Shown piece after piece: positions 1 to 11,834 of a DNA stretch of 64,000 nt. Made by a program: the position numbers and the translations under genes. The stretch is from Dillenia suffruticosa (taxonomy: Eukaryota > Streptophyta > Magnoliopsida > Dilleniales > Dilleniaceae), in NCBI GenBank assembly GCA_033439265.1, contig JAVTVX010000030.1, positions 7,451,774-7,515,773 on the forward strand. The letters run 5' to 3'. Each line of letters opens with the position of its first letter. The first letter of the stretch is position 1. The notes beneath the pieces were generated by a model that was not told where the DNA came from, made no database searches, and saw only the letters and a list, made by a program, of their open reading frames with translations.

Positions 1-807
1 ATAACATCTGATTTTTTCTTTCTTGTTTAGTTTCTTAAATTCTCTTCTCTCTTTGTTCTTCTTTCTCATCGTAAACCTTTTAAATTTTTTGGTGAGAAAT
101 GCCATATTTTCATTATTATCATCACTCAAATTGTCTTTATCGCTCTCAGCTTTAAAAGCTATTGTTTCGCATTTCTCCTCATTTCCTACTCCTTTGGAGT
201 TTATCTTCATCCTAGGGGGTTGTTAGTAATTCTACCAGCTGATCTATTATCAGAGTTTCTAAATTATTAGACTCACCTATGGTTGTGAACTTTACCTGCC
301 AAGATTTGGGCATGCAGCTAAGGATTTTATCTATCATATCCTCCTAACTAATTCCCTTACCAAACAATCTAAGATCATTTGTAATCGTGTTGAACCTAGT
401 GATTATTTCTTTAGCTGTCTTCCCATCTCTCATCTTAAAGGTTTTGTATTCTTATTTTAATATCCTAATCTTATTTTTCTTAATGTGATTTGTTTCTTCA
501 TAAATATCCTCTAGTCTATCCCAAAGTTTTTTTGGCAATTCTACAGGATGAAATTTTGTTGTATTCATTTAAGCTAAAAGCAAGATAGAGAAGATTTAAA
601 GCCTCACAATTTGCTCAATATGCTTTATTCTCCTCAGTAGTCATGTTCTTCATTTCAAATGGAACTCTAACACCATGTTGTCTCATCTTGTGCTATGATG
701 AAGTTTTTCATTATCTACTTCCAATAGCTATAGTTGTTCTCATTGAAGAAGGGTGCTCTGTTTGTTGACCAAATTTTGAGTAAAACACTATCGCCATTCA
801 GTGCCAT
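1..807 (-). pseudogene. Ty1/copia retrotransposon gag remnant (window-edge truncated)
   Basis: Reading the minus strand from a start codon at 807 gives the classic plant Copia gag opening: MALNGDS, then NRAPFFNENNYSYW, where related elements have NRPPLFNGNNYxYWK. Further on come the gag (UBN2-type) signatures LWDRLEDIYEE, KTFKMRDGKTAKEI, FNTITNDLRL and MIDKILSCMPKSWQ, each in one of several frames. A TAG follows SYWK, and frame jumps are needed throughout, so the gene is dead. It would have encoded the capsid/nucleocapsid polyprotein. The reading continues off the left edge, so protease, integrase and reverse transcriptase would lie outside the window. It sits directly downstream of a primer-binding site (854-867) and LTR, in the order expected for a minus-strand element. 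Family call is secure; lineage within Copia is not resolved. Confidence 0.8.
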
Positions 808-853
808 TTTAGATCTTTACTTCTGAGATTGTTAAACTTTTTTTCCAAAGGAT

Positions 854-867
854 CTGCTTTGATATCA
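854..867 (-). other. Retrotransposon primer-binding site (initiator tRNA-Met type)
   Basis: On the minus strand this reads TGATATCAAAGCAG, two changes from the usual plant Copia primer-binding site TGGTATCAGAGC. It lies between the inner LTR edge (870) and the gag start (807), which fixes the element's orientation. Confidence 0.75.
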
Positions 868-2180
868 ATTGAAGAAATAGTTGCTTACAAGCAAAAGAGA
901 GGTGAATAGTAAAACCAACTAGATTGAACAAATGCTAGTCGAACCTTACAGTTTTTCTCGCAAATAGTTCCTATTAACTTTATATAGAAGCAGCAAATCT
1001 CATATGTTTCGCTCAACACATTTTAAATGCCTAGACCAAAGGAGTCCTTCCTTCTGTTCTTTTACAAGATTTATAAGTAAAATGAAAATACAAGATGAAG
1101 CTTTAACTTCAAATGTTTTGTTATAGCACAAATAGGGAATACAACATAGAAAATAAATTTAGATCATAGAAGATCTTTGTTTAATTGTGTTCAATGATGT
1201 TCAAAAGTTCTAAAGTTCTCCAATCTTCTCTTGGAGTATTGTGTTTAAAGTGGTTTTATAAAAATAATTGTTTAATCTCATTAAATGACTTAAAGATAGC
1301 TGTTGAAGGTTGTTAAGGTTCATTTAATGTTCAAACAGCTTTGTTGAACAATTGACTGTTACTCACATTGAGTTGATTCCTTTCTTCAGGTTGCCTGAAA
1401 TTTGATTTCTATAATGTCTCGGCTAGTGGAAGTTGACTTCATATGTATGCTATGTCAACTTGTGTTTTAAATTTCCTAAGTGCTTTTGCTTTGTTGTTCA
1501 TGCAGGTTAGCTCGTGTATGCTTTAGGTCGACTTGGGTTTTAATCTATTTAAGTATTTTTCTCCTTATTGCTCGTGCAAGTCAACTTGTTTATGTTTCAG
1601 GTCGACTTGTGTTTGATGGTACTTAAGCTTTTTCCTATTATGTATGTATGTAGGTCAACTGGCTAATTTGTCTAGTCAACTTGGTCTCTTCTTGACTCAA
1701 ACAATTCTTACCTTAGGACTCATGCAAGTCGACTTGTTTTAGTCTTAGATCAATTAGTGCACATGTTCTATGAAATCTATGTTTAAGGAGGTCGACTTGT
1801 GTAATTGATAGATCGACATGAGCATCGGATGACAAATATATTTTACAATGTAGCTCATGCAAATTAACTTATTATTGCTTATAGTTGACTAGTGAAAATG
1901 TTAAGTGAAATTTATGTTTTGTATAGGTCAACTTGTACAATGGTCAGGTTGACTTGGGCCCAATTAGCTTTGAACTTTTCACTATGATGCACATATAGGT
2001 CAAGTGCTTATAATGCCTAGATCAACTTGAGTTTGAGCTTGCTTAAAAATTTCTAAGTCCAGTTCATGCAGATCAACTTGTGTTGGTGATGAGTTGACTT
2101 AAACCAAAGGTTACTTCAAAAATTCAAGTCCTGGGTGAGTCAATTTGTGTTCCACAGATTTTTCTAAGTGTTTGTGTGGC

Positions 2181-3218
2181 TAGGACTAGCAATTGGGTCG
2201 GACTAGTCTGAGCTCAACTCAAGCATGGCCCATTTTGAAGGGCCGAGCTTGGCTAGTTTTACGGCCGGGAGCTTGGTCCCCTTATTTAGGTCTGGGCTAA
2301 GCTTGGACATCAGTTGGCTTGGCCTGTTATAGGCCCGTCCCGTCCGAAGCCCCAAAATATAAGACCAAGACTTGAAATCTCCCCCTCTCTCCCCTATTTG
2401 TATTCTGCATCTCTCTCTCTCTCTCTCTCTCACTCTCTCTCTCTCTCTCTATCTCTCACGTCGATGCTAACACTGTTACATTGGTGGTGAGATTGATGAG
2501 TTTGTTGGCAAAGGTTCATCCAACCGACAACATGAGACTGAATACGATAGATAGATCTAGATTTTGCGACATCTTCTTCCACCACATCGAGCGCCACAAT
2601 CGCGGGGATAGATCATCCATGGAGGGGGAGATATTTAGCATGATCTGCCATATCAGAAGCTTCGAGAATAGCAAGGAAGGAAAATGAGCTCCCACGTGCT
2701 TCAAAAGGAAGTATTGCGCTCCCTCCCTAAATGGAACGACGTCATCTCTGGCCATTGGAAAATTGTGAAAATCTTGGAGATCTATGAATGGTCATCTCTT
2801 TATGCATTTCAATGGCTGATCGCTTACTTCAACATCTGCGATTGCTACATAGGAACTCTTGATTAAGTCGATCGAATCATCGATACTCTTCTCGGATCGA
2901 TTTCTCCCGATGGTGTTGATCAGATCTCTCTCTCTCTATCTCTCTCTCTCTGGTGTTGATCAATCCAAACATAGTCTTCTGATCAGGTCTCTCCCTCTCT
3001 CTCTCTCTCTCTTTTTCTCCCTCTCTTTTTGTTTTTAAGGTTTAAATCGAGCTCAAGTATAGCTCGAAATGGGCCCGAGGTCCTTTTAATTTTTTGGGCT
3101 AAGTTCAAGCCTTGATTTTTCAAGTTTTCTCAAATCGAGTTCGAGTTTGGCCTCATAAAATTCTAAACTGGCTAAGCATTTTGTAAAGCCTGGCTCAAAA
3201 AGCTCGATTGCCAACCTA
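2181..3218. mobile_element. Non-autonomous hAT-like transposon nested in the Copia LTR
   Basis: The left end TAGGACTAGCAATTGGGTC pairs with the right end read in reverse, TAGGTTGGCAATCGAGCT. Both resemble the plant hAT terminus (C/T)AGGGGTGGCAA. Flanking 8-bp sequences TGTGTGGC (2173-2180) and GTTGCGGC (3219-3226) agree at 5 of 8 positions, as an aged hAT target duplication would. Subterminal sequence is rich in GGGCC, GGCTTGG and GAGCTCGA words, typical of this group. No transposase was recognised; the interior has two CT tracts (2410-2456 and about 2929-3012). It is about 1.04 kb long. Confidence 0.65.
2410..2456. repeat. CT microsatellite inside the hAT-like element
   Basis: A near-perfect CT run of about 45 bases. 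Short ORFs crossing it are low-complexity artefacts. A second CT-rich stretch lies at about 2929-3012 in the same element. Confidence 0.9.
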
Positions 3219-3714
3219 GTTGCGGCAGATCGACTTGTTGTAAGATTTGATTGACTTGAGATTTTGTATAAGTCTACTTATTCTAATTTTTTGCTGTTAG
3301 ACTTTTAAATTTTTGTATATTGCATCTATTGGATAAGTCAACTTGTGCTTTAGGCAGGTTGACTTGTTCTCATACTCACACTTAGTTTTATTCACAATTT
3401 GTTCTTCTAGTCGACTTGATTCCTAAATGAGTTGATTGACTAACATTCTGTCATTGTTTAGAGTTTGATTTATACTTGAAAAGTCGACTTGGCCTTTAGT
3501 TAGTCGACTTGTTCAACTTTTGTTTTGCTTAGAAGCTTGATTTACACTTGGCAAGTTGACTTGTTTAATGGGTGAGTCAACTTGTTTACATCTGCAACTA
3601 AATTAACTAGTTTTAAGCATTCTTAAACCTATTTTAAATTCTTCCATCAATTTATCTTACTTTTGCTTATCATCTAACCTAGTTTTGCTCTTTATCAAAA
3701 CATATTTTCCAACA

Positions 3715-4837
3715 AAGCTTATTGTATATTTATCAACGGTTCATCAATTTGTTTCTATATTTTTTCAATCATTTGTTAGAACAAATAATTGAAAAATAAA
3801 ACCGAAAATGGAAGTGCATATAAAGTCAAAACAAGCTGTAATCTAAAATAGTATAATTAGTTTATAGAGTTAAGACTAGTTTGGACAAACTGTTGTCAAA
3901 ACCAAAATACAAAGTGCAATAAGAAATATCAACACAAATATTAACACAATGACCCGGTTTAGATATATATCTATAAACTCAACACAACATGTAAATTATC
4001 ATTAAATTAGCAAACTTTGAATTGATATTTGTGTCATTCATTTTCATATATGTGACTTTGTAGAGTGCAATTATGTCAGGTTTCTCTATTGTCTCTGATT
4101 CCTAAAATTAAAGTGTTAGCAATTGAGAGAGAGAGAGAGAGGAAAAACAAAACCTTTACCAATTTCCTTTATTTTCTGGTGAATGATTTGGATTCACTGG
4201 TGTGTGTATACTTTTGTTGGGTTCTATTTAGTTTTCCAATTTTTAATTGTTTTGTAATGATATCTAAGTAAACAATATGGTATTTCTCAAAAAATGTTCT
4301 TACTTTTCTATGCTTTGAATACCAGTGTGAAATTAGTGCTTCCTACTCAGGAGGGAAGTGACCGTCTTGGATATTTTGTGAAACCTCTTCAACTGTTTTG
4401 TTATTATCACAATATTGTCTTTTTAGACTATATCTGTACTCTTTATATTTTGTGAAAATAGATTGGAGGACAAATTTACTAGTAGCGGCGTAATTGTCAG
4501 TATCATTAGACCCCGAACATGTTCCGACAATTATACTTGAAAGTTTTCAAAAAAAGTATCTTTATGAATGTTTTTATTCATTCTTTGATGGAGCAAAGAT
4601 TTTGTGCTAGGTATTATGACTGAGTAGGCAAAATTGGGAACTCTTAGCCAGAAGTCCACAAAAGTTTGCTAGTATCTGAGATCCATATCTTACTGCTTAT
4701 ATTTCAGTATTGAAAGATACAAAAATATGTTGTGATTTTAGATCTCATATATCCTTTAAAGTTGTTCTCTCTCTTCTACAGAGACTTATAACATTATCTA
4801 CTGTAAAATGGCATAATAAATTAATAAACCACCTTAA
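3715..4837. other. Intergenic sequence, nothing recognised
   Basis: AT-rich sequence between the Copia LTR and the CACTA-type field. It has a short GA run at about 4124-4140 and no coding signature I recognise in any frame. Confidence 0.5.
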
Positions 4838-7800
4838 CATTATAAAAAAAATACGGTTTTAGTGACGGAATTTGGTGACGGAAAAAATTCGTAACTATTT
4901 TACAACAAATTTAGTGATGAAAAATTTTTTTGTCTCTATTTTGTAACGAAATTTACAACAAAAAAGTAATCGTGGCTAAATTAGCAACCGATACTTTATT
5001 CGCAGCTAAATTCGTTGCTAATTGGTAACGAAAAATTTTTCATTGCTAAATTCGTCACTAATTAGCAACAAAAAATTTTTTATTACAAAATTCGTTGTTA
5101 ATTAGCGATGAATAGAAATTTCGTAGCTAAATTTTGCCATGAATACTGTTATTCGTTATTAAATTTAGCGACAAATACTCTATTCATGACAAATTTTGAA
5201 GCTAATTAACTATAAAAATTTTCTGTCACTAAATTCGTCGCTAATTAGTCACAAAAAATATTTGTCACAAAATTTAGCAATGAACTCCAATATTCATGAC
5301 TAAATTCGTCACTAACTAATCATAAAAAAAATATTCGTGGCTAAATTCGTTACTAATTAGTCACAAAAAATATTTATGGCTAAATCTGTCACTAATTTAT
5401 TACTAATATTTCAAAATTCATAGCTAATTTCGTAACTAATTTCGTAACTAAATTTCTTCTATAATTTATTAGGAAAGATTTTTAATCGTGTCTTTCGTAT
5501 CTTTCTTTTAACCTATTCTGAATAATGAAATCGAGTTAAATATATAGTGAATGTTAAAATTATCACTAAATGGATAATTTTCAATAATAAATAATTCTAT
5601 CAATCTCTAACAAACAATTTTCTATCAATCGCTGCTATCGAGTTCACTCTTTATGTTCTTCATCTTCTACTTCCGTTTACATCTCTTATAAATAGTTCAA
5701 TCGTCTTTGAAAGTTTAGCTATTAATCTTCATTCATCATCGTCATCGCAAGGAAAACAATAGATCATACATCCACGTCCAACAATCCATTTCGTCTGGCA
5801 AATAGATCAAACAGTAGTTTTCGAAAAACAACAACAATAAGACGAATGGCTACTAAGAGGCGGCTGTCCATTTACAAACTATTCTAGGGTTTCAAAAAAA
5901 ATAAAATAAAAAAGAATAAGAATAATGAAATAATAAAAGAAAAGAAAAAATAAGAAAATAAAATATAAATTGGTCATAGAAAAAAAAAGAATTAAATTAG
6001 CGATGGATACGGTTATCCGTCGCTAAATTAGCGACGAAAATTTGAATCTATTGTTGAGTTACTGACGGATATAGGAATCTGTCGCTAAGTTAGTAATGGA
6101 TATGAGAGTTCGTCGCTAATGCGAAGGATATGAGGATTTAGCAACGGACTCCGAAAATCCGTAGCTAAATTTAGCAACAGATTCTAGAAATCCGTCATTA
6201 AATTTAGTCACAGATATGAGAAATCCGTGACTAAATTTAGTGACGGATTTTCAAAATCCATATCTAATATTAGCGACGAATATGAGGAATCCGTGCCCAA
6301 CTTAATCTTTTTTTTTAATTAGTATTTTAAATTATAATTATTTTATTTTATTTTACTTTATTATTTTATATTAACAGATCATATTTATTATTTTATAATA
6401 TTTTAAATTAGTATTTTATTTTTTAAAGAATAATATTATTTTATTTTAATCTTTTATTATTTTATTTTAAATTAGTATTTTATTATTTTATTATTTTGTA
6501 ATAGTATGTGTCACTAATTAAGCGACGGATACTAAATTAATATTTTTTTTTAAAATTAGCAATTTATATTTTATTTTATTATATTTTTATTTTATTTTAT
6601 TATTTTATTATTCATTTTATTTGATAAATCAAAAAAAATAATTGATGATAAAATTAACAAATCATATTCCTTTTATTGGATAAATCAAAAAAATAATTTG
6701 TTATTTTATCTTAATTAATCAAATTTATCTTTTTCATTCATAAAATTAGGATTTAACGACGGATTTTGAAAATACGTGGCTAAATTTAGCGACGGATTTC
6801 TAGAATCCATGATTAAATTTTACGATGGATTTTTAGAATCTGTGGCTAACTTAATCTTTTTTTTTAGACTAGTATTTTATATTTTATTTTATTTTATTTT
6901 ATTATTTTATATAAACAATTCATATTTATTATTTTATAATATTTTAAACAATATTTTAAATTAGCATTTATTATTTTATTATTTTATAACTAGCGACGGA
7001 TACTAAATTAATATATTTTTTATTTAAATTAGCATTTTATATTTTATTTTATTATTTTATTATTTATTTTATTTGATAAATCAAAAAAATAATTGATGAT
7101 AAAATTAACAAATCATATTCCTTTATTGCATAAATTAAGAAAAATAATTTATTATTCTATTTTAATTAATCAAATTTATCTTTTTATATCAAAAAATGAG
7201 GTTTTAGCGACGGATTTAGGAAATCCGTCGTTAAATTTAGTCATAGATTCTGAAAATCTTTTGCAAAATTTAGCCACAGATATGAGAAATCCATGGCTAA
7301 ATTTAGCTACTGATTTTCGGAATCCATGGTTAAATTTAACCATGAATTTCCGGAATCCGTGACTAACTTAATCTTTTTTTTAATTAGTATTTTATATTTT
7401 ATTTTATTATTTTATATTAACAATTCATATTTATTATTTTAGAATATTTTAAACAATATTTTAAATTAGCATTTTATTTTTTTATATTTTATTTTTTAAA
7501 GAATAATATTATTTTATTTTTTAAAAATCTTTTATTATTTTATTTTAAATTATCATTTTATTATTTTATTATTTTATAACTAGCAACGGATACTAAGTTC
7601 ATATATCTTTTATTTAAATTAGCATTTTATATTTTATTTTATTATTTTTTCTTTTATTTTATTATTTTATTATTCATTTTATTTGTTAAATCAAGAAAAA
7701 TAATTAATGATAAAATTAACAAATCATATTCCTTTTATCGGATAAATCAAGAAAAATAATTTGTTATACTATCTTAATTAATCAAATTTATCTTTTTGCC

Positions 7801-8545
7801 TAAAAAATATTTTATTTCTTTATTTAATGCCAATTTAATCAAAATCAAATTTAAATAGTAAAAAAAGTTCGATGAGAATAGAAAAAAAAATTACCCTAAG
7901 GTAAAAGAAAAAGAATAGACAACAAGAAAAGTTCAATGAAAAAAAAAAGACCCCTAGGTGAAGAAAAAAAAATAGAGATGAGAGTGAGATAAGAAAATAA
8001 AAAAAAAAAAGGAGAGTGAAATAATAAAAGAAAAAAAATAAACTTTTGTGGCATGGTGGTTGTGAGATCTCAAAAACCTTCTTAATGCTCGGTTTCGAAT
8101 TCGGATAGAAACAATTTTTGTAAAAATAAAGAAGGGACGTAGGAAGGCGCCCACGGTCGGGTTGGCGGGGCGAGAGCGGGCGGGTGGGGGGGTTGGCGAG
8201 TGCGTGCGTGAAGGTATGGGCGTGCCGGCGCGGCTCCTGTGCTTGTGTGCATATGTACATTAGTGACAGATTTCTAATATCCGTCACAAAATTTCACAAT
8301 GGATTCCTGCTAAATTAACCACGAATTTATTTAGCCACGAATTCCTCATATCCGTTTTAGTCACAGATTTCTGGAATCCATCGCTAAAATTAGTGATGAA
8401 AAAGAATTCACCACTAAATTTAGTGATAGATTTCTGATTTTCGTTGTTAAATTTTTGTGATGCGTCATTAGCGACGAAAAATTTTTTGTAGCTAAATTTG
8501 TCACTAAGAAAATTAGTAACGAATTTTTCTAAAATTTTCATCGAT
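4838..8545. mobile_element. CACTA-type element or remnant made mostly of subterminal repeats
   Basis: Dozens of short direct and inverted copies of TTAGCGACGAAT, TTAGCGACGGAT and their complements (ATTCGTCGCTAA, AATCCGTCGCTAA) fill 4855-5460, 6000-6310, 6750-6850, 7200-7370 and 8260-8545. Such iterated words are the subterminal transposase-binding arrays typical of plant CACTA (En/Spm) elements. A possible degenerate left terminus, CATTATAAAAAAAATACGG, starts at 4838. I found no matching right terminus, so the borders are approximate. No transposase gene was recognised. A GC-rich patch at about 8150-8235 stands out from the AT-rich surroundings. Confidence 0.5.
6298..7810. repeat. Three tandem copies of an AT-rich unit of about 0.5 kb
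   Basis: Each unit begins after an AATCCGTG-type word with AACTTAATCTTTTTTTTTA. It runs through TTATATTTTATTTTATT-type sequence and GCGACGGATACTAA, then AATTGATGATAAAATTAACA and TTAATTAATCAAATTTATCT, and ends in more GACGGAT words. The units start at about 6298, 6846 and 7366. The array lies within the CACTA-type repeat field. Confidence 0.75.
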
Positions 8546-9465
8546 TGGAGAAATAAAAGTTTAATGGGTTCAGCCAAGGACCTAAATTCACGAACAAAGA
8601 CGATTGGAGAAATTTCACCCTAATTTGAAATTATTTAAAATAATGTCATTTATTTTAATTTAAATTACTTTACCTTAATTTAAAATAATTTTGTCATAAT
8701 TTTATCCTAATTTAAATAATTTTACCCTAATTTCTCCTAATTTTTTTTTCAGATTGGATAGATAAGTTAAATTATAACAAAATCAATTTCTACAAACACC
8801 ATTTTCAAATTCAACCAATCAATTTCCCCTAACAAAATCCACAAAACCAAAGGAGGAAAACAAGGCACTCTCCGGTAAAGAAGAAGAGAGTAGGTCATAT
8901 TGATGGAGGCGGTAGTAGAATCATGTGATGGCAGTAGTGGAATCACGACTGGAACAGCAGCAACATCAAAGGAACTAATACATCAAGATGAGGAGTTGAA
9001 GTCGACATCAGGACAGATTGGAGTTACAGTCTTGTCATCCATTAGAGTTTGCCGTTTTCAGTTAGCAGTCGACGTCAGAGATTACGCATTGTCGGCTATA
9101 ACGAGAGAAGGGTAAGGGGGAAAGAGATGCGAATGGAGTTCTGCACAAAGTGAGGGTTTCATTTAAAATCAAGTCCCGATATTTTTTAAGTGAAACGTCA
9201 TGATAACTCATCAATTGCTGACGTTTTTAAGTGAGATGTCGACCAATGCCATCTATATATCTCTCTTTCTCTCTCTCCCCTTCTCACTCTTTCTACGTCT
9301 CTCTATCCAAAGAACCACTCTTCAACATTTCAGAGAGAAACATTGTCAAATCTAGCACTATGCCAGTGGATATAACGTAAATGTCGGCAATGACAAGAGA
9401 AGTCCTAACATTTTCCAAAAATAAATATCAAGACAGAATACCATATATCTCTCTCTACCCCTCTC
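8546..9465. other. Sequence between two CACTA-type fields; possible arm of another element
   Basis: Holds a run of TTTACCCTAATTTAAA-like repeats at about 8630-8750 and two copies of CGATTGGAGAAAT (8541 and 8601). The 71-codon reading frame at 8900-9115 has no family I recognise. At about 9180-9400 come words such as TGACGTTTTTAAGTGA and AAATGTCGGCAATGAC. These resemble words at 17580-17990 beyond the far side of the next element, so this may be the other arm of the element that ends at 17997. A CACTA at 9356 is a weak candidate terminus. Confidence 0.35.
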
Positions 9466-10079
9466 CACTACAAAAAAAAAAAAAACAGAATTTTTGTGAT
9501 CAATTTTGCAACAAACTTTAGTGAAAAATTCATCGCTAAAAGTATTAACGAGGAAACACATGATCATCTCTAATAACTTGCCACATGTATTAGCGATGAA
9601 CTTTTAAAATTTGTCGCAAAATTTGTGATGAACAGCATTTCGTCACATAAGTGTGTTGTTAATTTTAGCCACGAATAATATTTCATTGCAAATTAATGAC
9701 GAAGTTAATGACGAACTTTTCAAAATTTGTCACAAAATTTGTGACAAACAATATTTAGTTGGAAAATTCCATTTCTAATTTTAGCCATGAATCGTCAATC
9801 ATCACAAATTTGTGACGAATTTAGTGACAAATGTTTTGCGACAAACTTAACAACAAATTTCGGTAACAAATATGGTGATGAACTTTTATGATGAATTTAG
9901 CGATAAATTTTTGTGATGAATTTTGAAACAAACTTTTGCAATGAATTTAATGATGAACTTAGCTACGAATTTGAAAATTTAGTAACGAATCTAGAAATTT
10001 AGCGATAAATTTAGGGACAAATCTGGAAATTTAACGACGAATTTTGTGACAAATTCAAAGAATCCACCCCAAGTGTTCT

Positions 10080-11531
10080 TTTTTTTTTGTTCCATCAATT
10101 GTCTCAAGCCATAGAGCCATACTATCAATAGAAGGCTAAGATGTGGCAGCATCATCACTACTACTCAAATTCCTCAGTAAAAGTTTATCATATTTCTCCT
10201 ACATTGTCATGGCAAAAATTAGAAGGAAATTAAAATAATAATATAATAAAATATCCAATACGATATGTTCAAATCAATATCATCATTATAATTAAACAAA
10301 AAGTGTACAACAAAATAATATTGTTATGGTAGGTTCAAATATTTCCAATATAAACAAACAAAAATATGATAACCATGTAATTGATAAAAAAAGATGCAAC
10401 AATCAAATTCACGACTAGTACTTTTCATATATCAATAACTAATTCTCTACTTTCATACTTATTCTGATATGACATGAGTTCATTAAGCTACTAAAACAAT
10501 TGAAAGTTTTTAAATTATATACCTTAGCTACTCTAGTTCTCTCCCCACTCTTGTCTTTTTTTAGAATGTCCATTTGAAAGTGTCTATAAATGATGGCTCA
10601 GTTTCCATTTCATTGGCCTAAAAGAAATATTGTTAGAAATAATGAAAAAGTTAAAAAAATAATTGAATTAAATTTAAAAATTAGTGTTTTAACAAAATTA
10701 TCAATTTATTTATATACTCATCTACATTGATTGACCTTACCGCATAAGTGGTAGACGACTGCCCAGAATTATAAAATCGATTCTTTATGTTCTGCTCACT
10801 CCTTCATTTGCTCTCATCGGATTCCCAAAAGCTCAAAATTTTGACCTAATTTTCTTCAGTGATGTAATTTGGCTTTTTTATGTTGCTCTTTGCATAATTC
10901 AACAACTCTCGGATGTGATAACCATATTTCTTGTTAAAAATTCTTCATATCTCATTCTCCTCAGTCTCATCCCAAGTGAATTATCATTACAATAAATAAA
11001 AATATAATTAGCTATATTAAAATTATAAACTTTGTTTCATATATAAACTAAAGGGTATAACTTACTTTAAACTCTCTGCACCAAAACAACTCTCTCTACC
11101 ATAACTCTTTTGTATTATCTGGAGTGTTAGTGTAAGTCATCCAAGTCTCTCCTCAATAGTTGTTCACTATTCTATTAAACTCATGTACAACATGTACAAA
11201 ATTTATGAATCTGTCATATAGTTATAGACAAACCATGGTAAGTAAATAAGATAGTTAAAAAGAATCATATGCTACATAAATAAAAGAAAGAATAATGATG
11301 AAATTTTAAAATTTAATACTTATAAATCTTCGTAAGGGGATATCACCTGTCGCCTATCTTCTTCTCCCTCAACAAGTGAATGTTGCACCGAAAGTGCAAT
11401 CGAAGGGGATGGCAAAGGTGCATCAGTAGAAGGGGAAAGGGAAGGGAAAGGGAAAGGTACAATTGAAGGAGACTGCAACATTGAAGAGAAAGGGTCCACT
11501 CTTCCATCACTAACTCGTTTATACCCCTCAC
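10080..11531 (-). pseudogene. Ptta/TnpA-like CACTA accessory protein, decayed
   Basis: Minus-strand fragments give the plant Ptta/En/Spm (Transposase_24) signature in order. They are TNTPDNTKELWxREL (about 11150-11080), EENEIxRIFNKKYGYHIREL, FWESDESKxRSEQNIKNRF (about 10830-10780), EPSFIDTFKWTF (about 10610-10570), and a C-terminal EKYDKLLLRNLSSSDDAATS followed by SIDSMALWLETIDGT (about 10200-10090). Family members have ELW near the start of the domain, FW...ERS...NR in the middle and EPS...LF.xTH near its end. In CACTA elements this product binds the subterminal repeats and helps excision. Introns and stops separate the blocks and I cannot reconstruct exons. The 62-codon frame at 11343-11531 lies at its 5' side and is uninformative. 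Confidence 0.65.
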
Positions 11532-11834
11532 GTCGATACCATCAAGTATAAATGTTAGAACAATAAAGAAAATAAAAATTCCATATTCATCATATGCATA
11601 ATGAAGTACATAAAGAAGTTTACTATATTTAAATTGACGTACTAATTAGTACAGAGACCACCAATACTCCAAAAAACTGACTCTAATGATCTATAAAAAA
11701 AACAATGCATCAACGAATGAAAGACAATATTTAATAAAAACTACATCATCAAATAATACATTATAAAGACCAGATTAGTAGATCTGAAGATAGATATCAG
11801 ATTCTTGTTGTATTAAGAAAACAAAACTTACCCA

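Larger units (their letters stand above)
870..3714 (-). mobile_element. 5' LTR of the Copia element, interrupted by a hAT-like insertion
   Basis: The LTR runs in minus orientation from TGTTGGAAAATATG (outer edge, 3714) to a CA-type end at 870, two bases from the primer-binding site. Removing the inserted element at 2181-3218 leaves about 1.8 kb. The LTR body holds many diverged copies of a GTCGACTTG/GTCAACTTG motif, for example near 1527, 1601, 1727, 1791, 3409, 3481 and 3502. The other LTR is outside the window, so LTR-LTR divergence cannot be measured here. The five bases beyond the outer edge (3715-3719) are the expected target duplication, but the matching copy cannot be seen. Confidence 0.65.

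Noticed and set aside
1500-3600. Regularly recurring short motif, considered as a CRISPR-like array
   Set aside because: Plant nuclear LTR; spacing is irregular, repeats are short and diverged, and there are no cas genes.
7835-8287. 150-codon minus-strand frame
   Set aside because: Mostly poly-Phe/Leu from A/T-rich sequence fused to a GC-rich patch; no conserved feature.
9356-9465. CACTATGCC considered as the left terminus matching 17997
   Set aside because: Only CACTA agrees with the right terminus; flanking triplets TAG and TTG differ.
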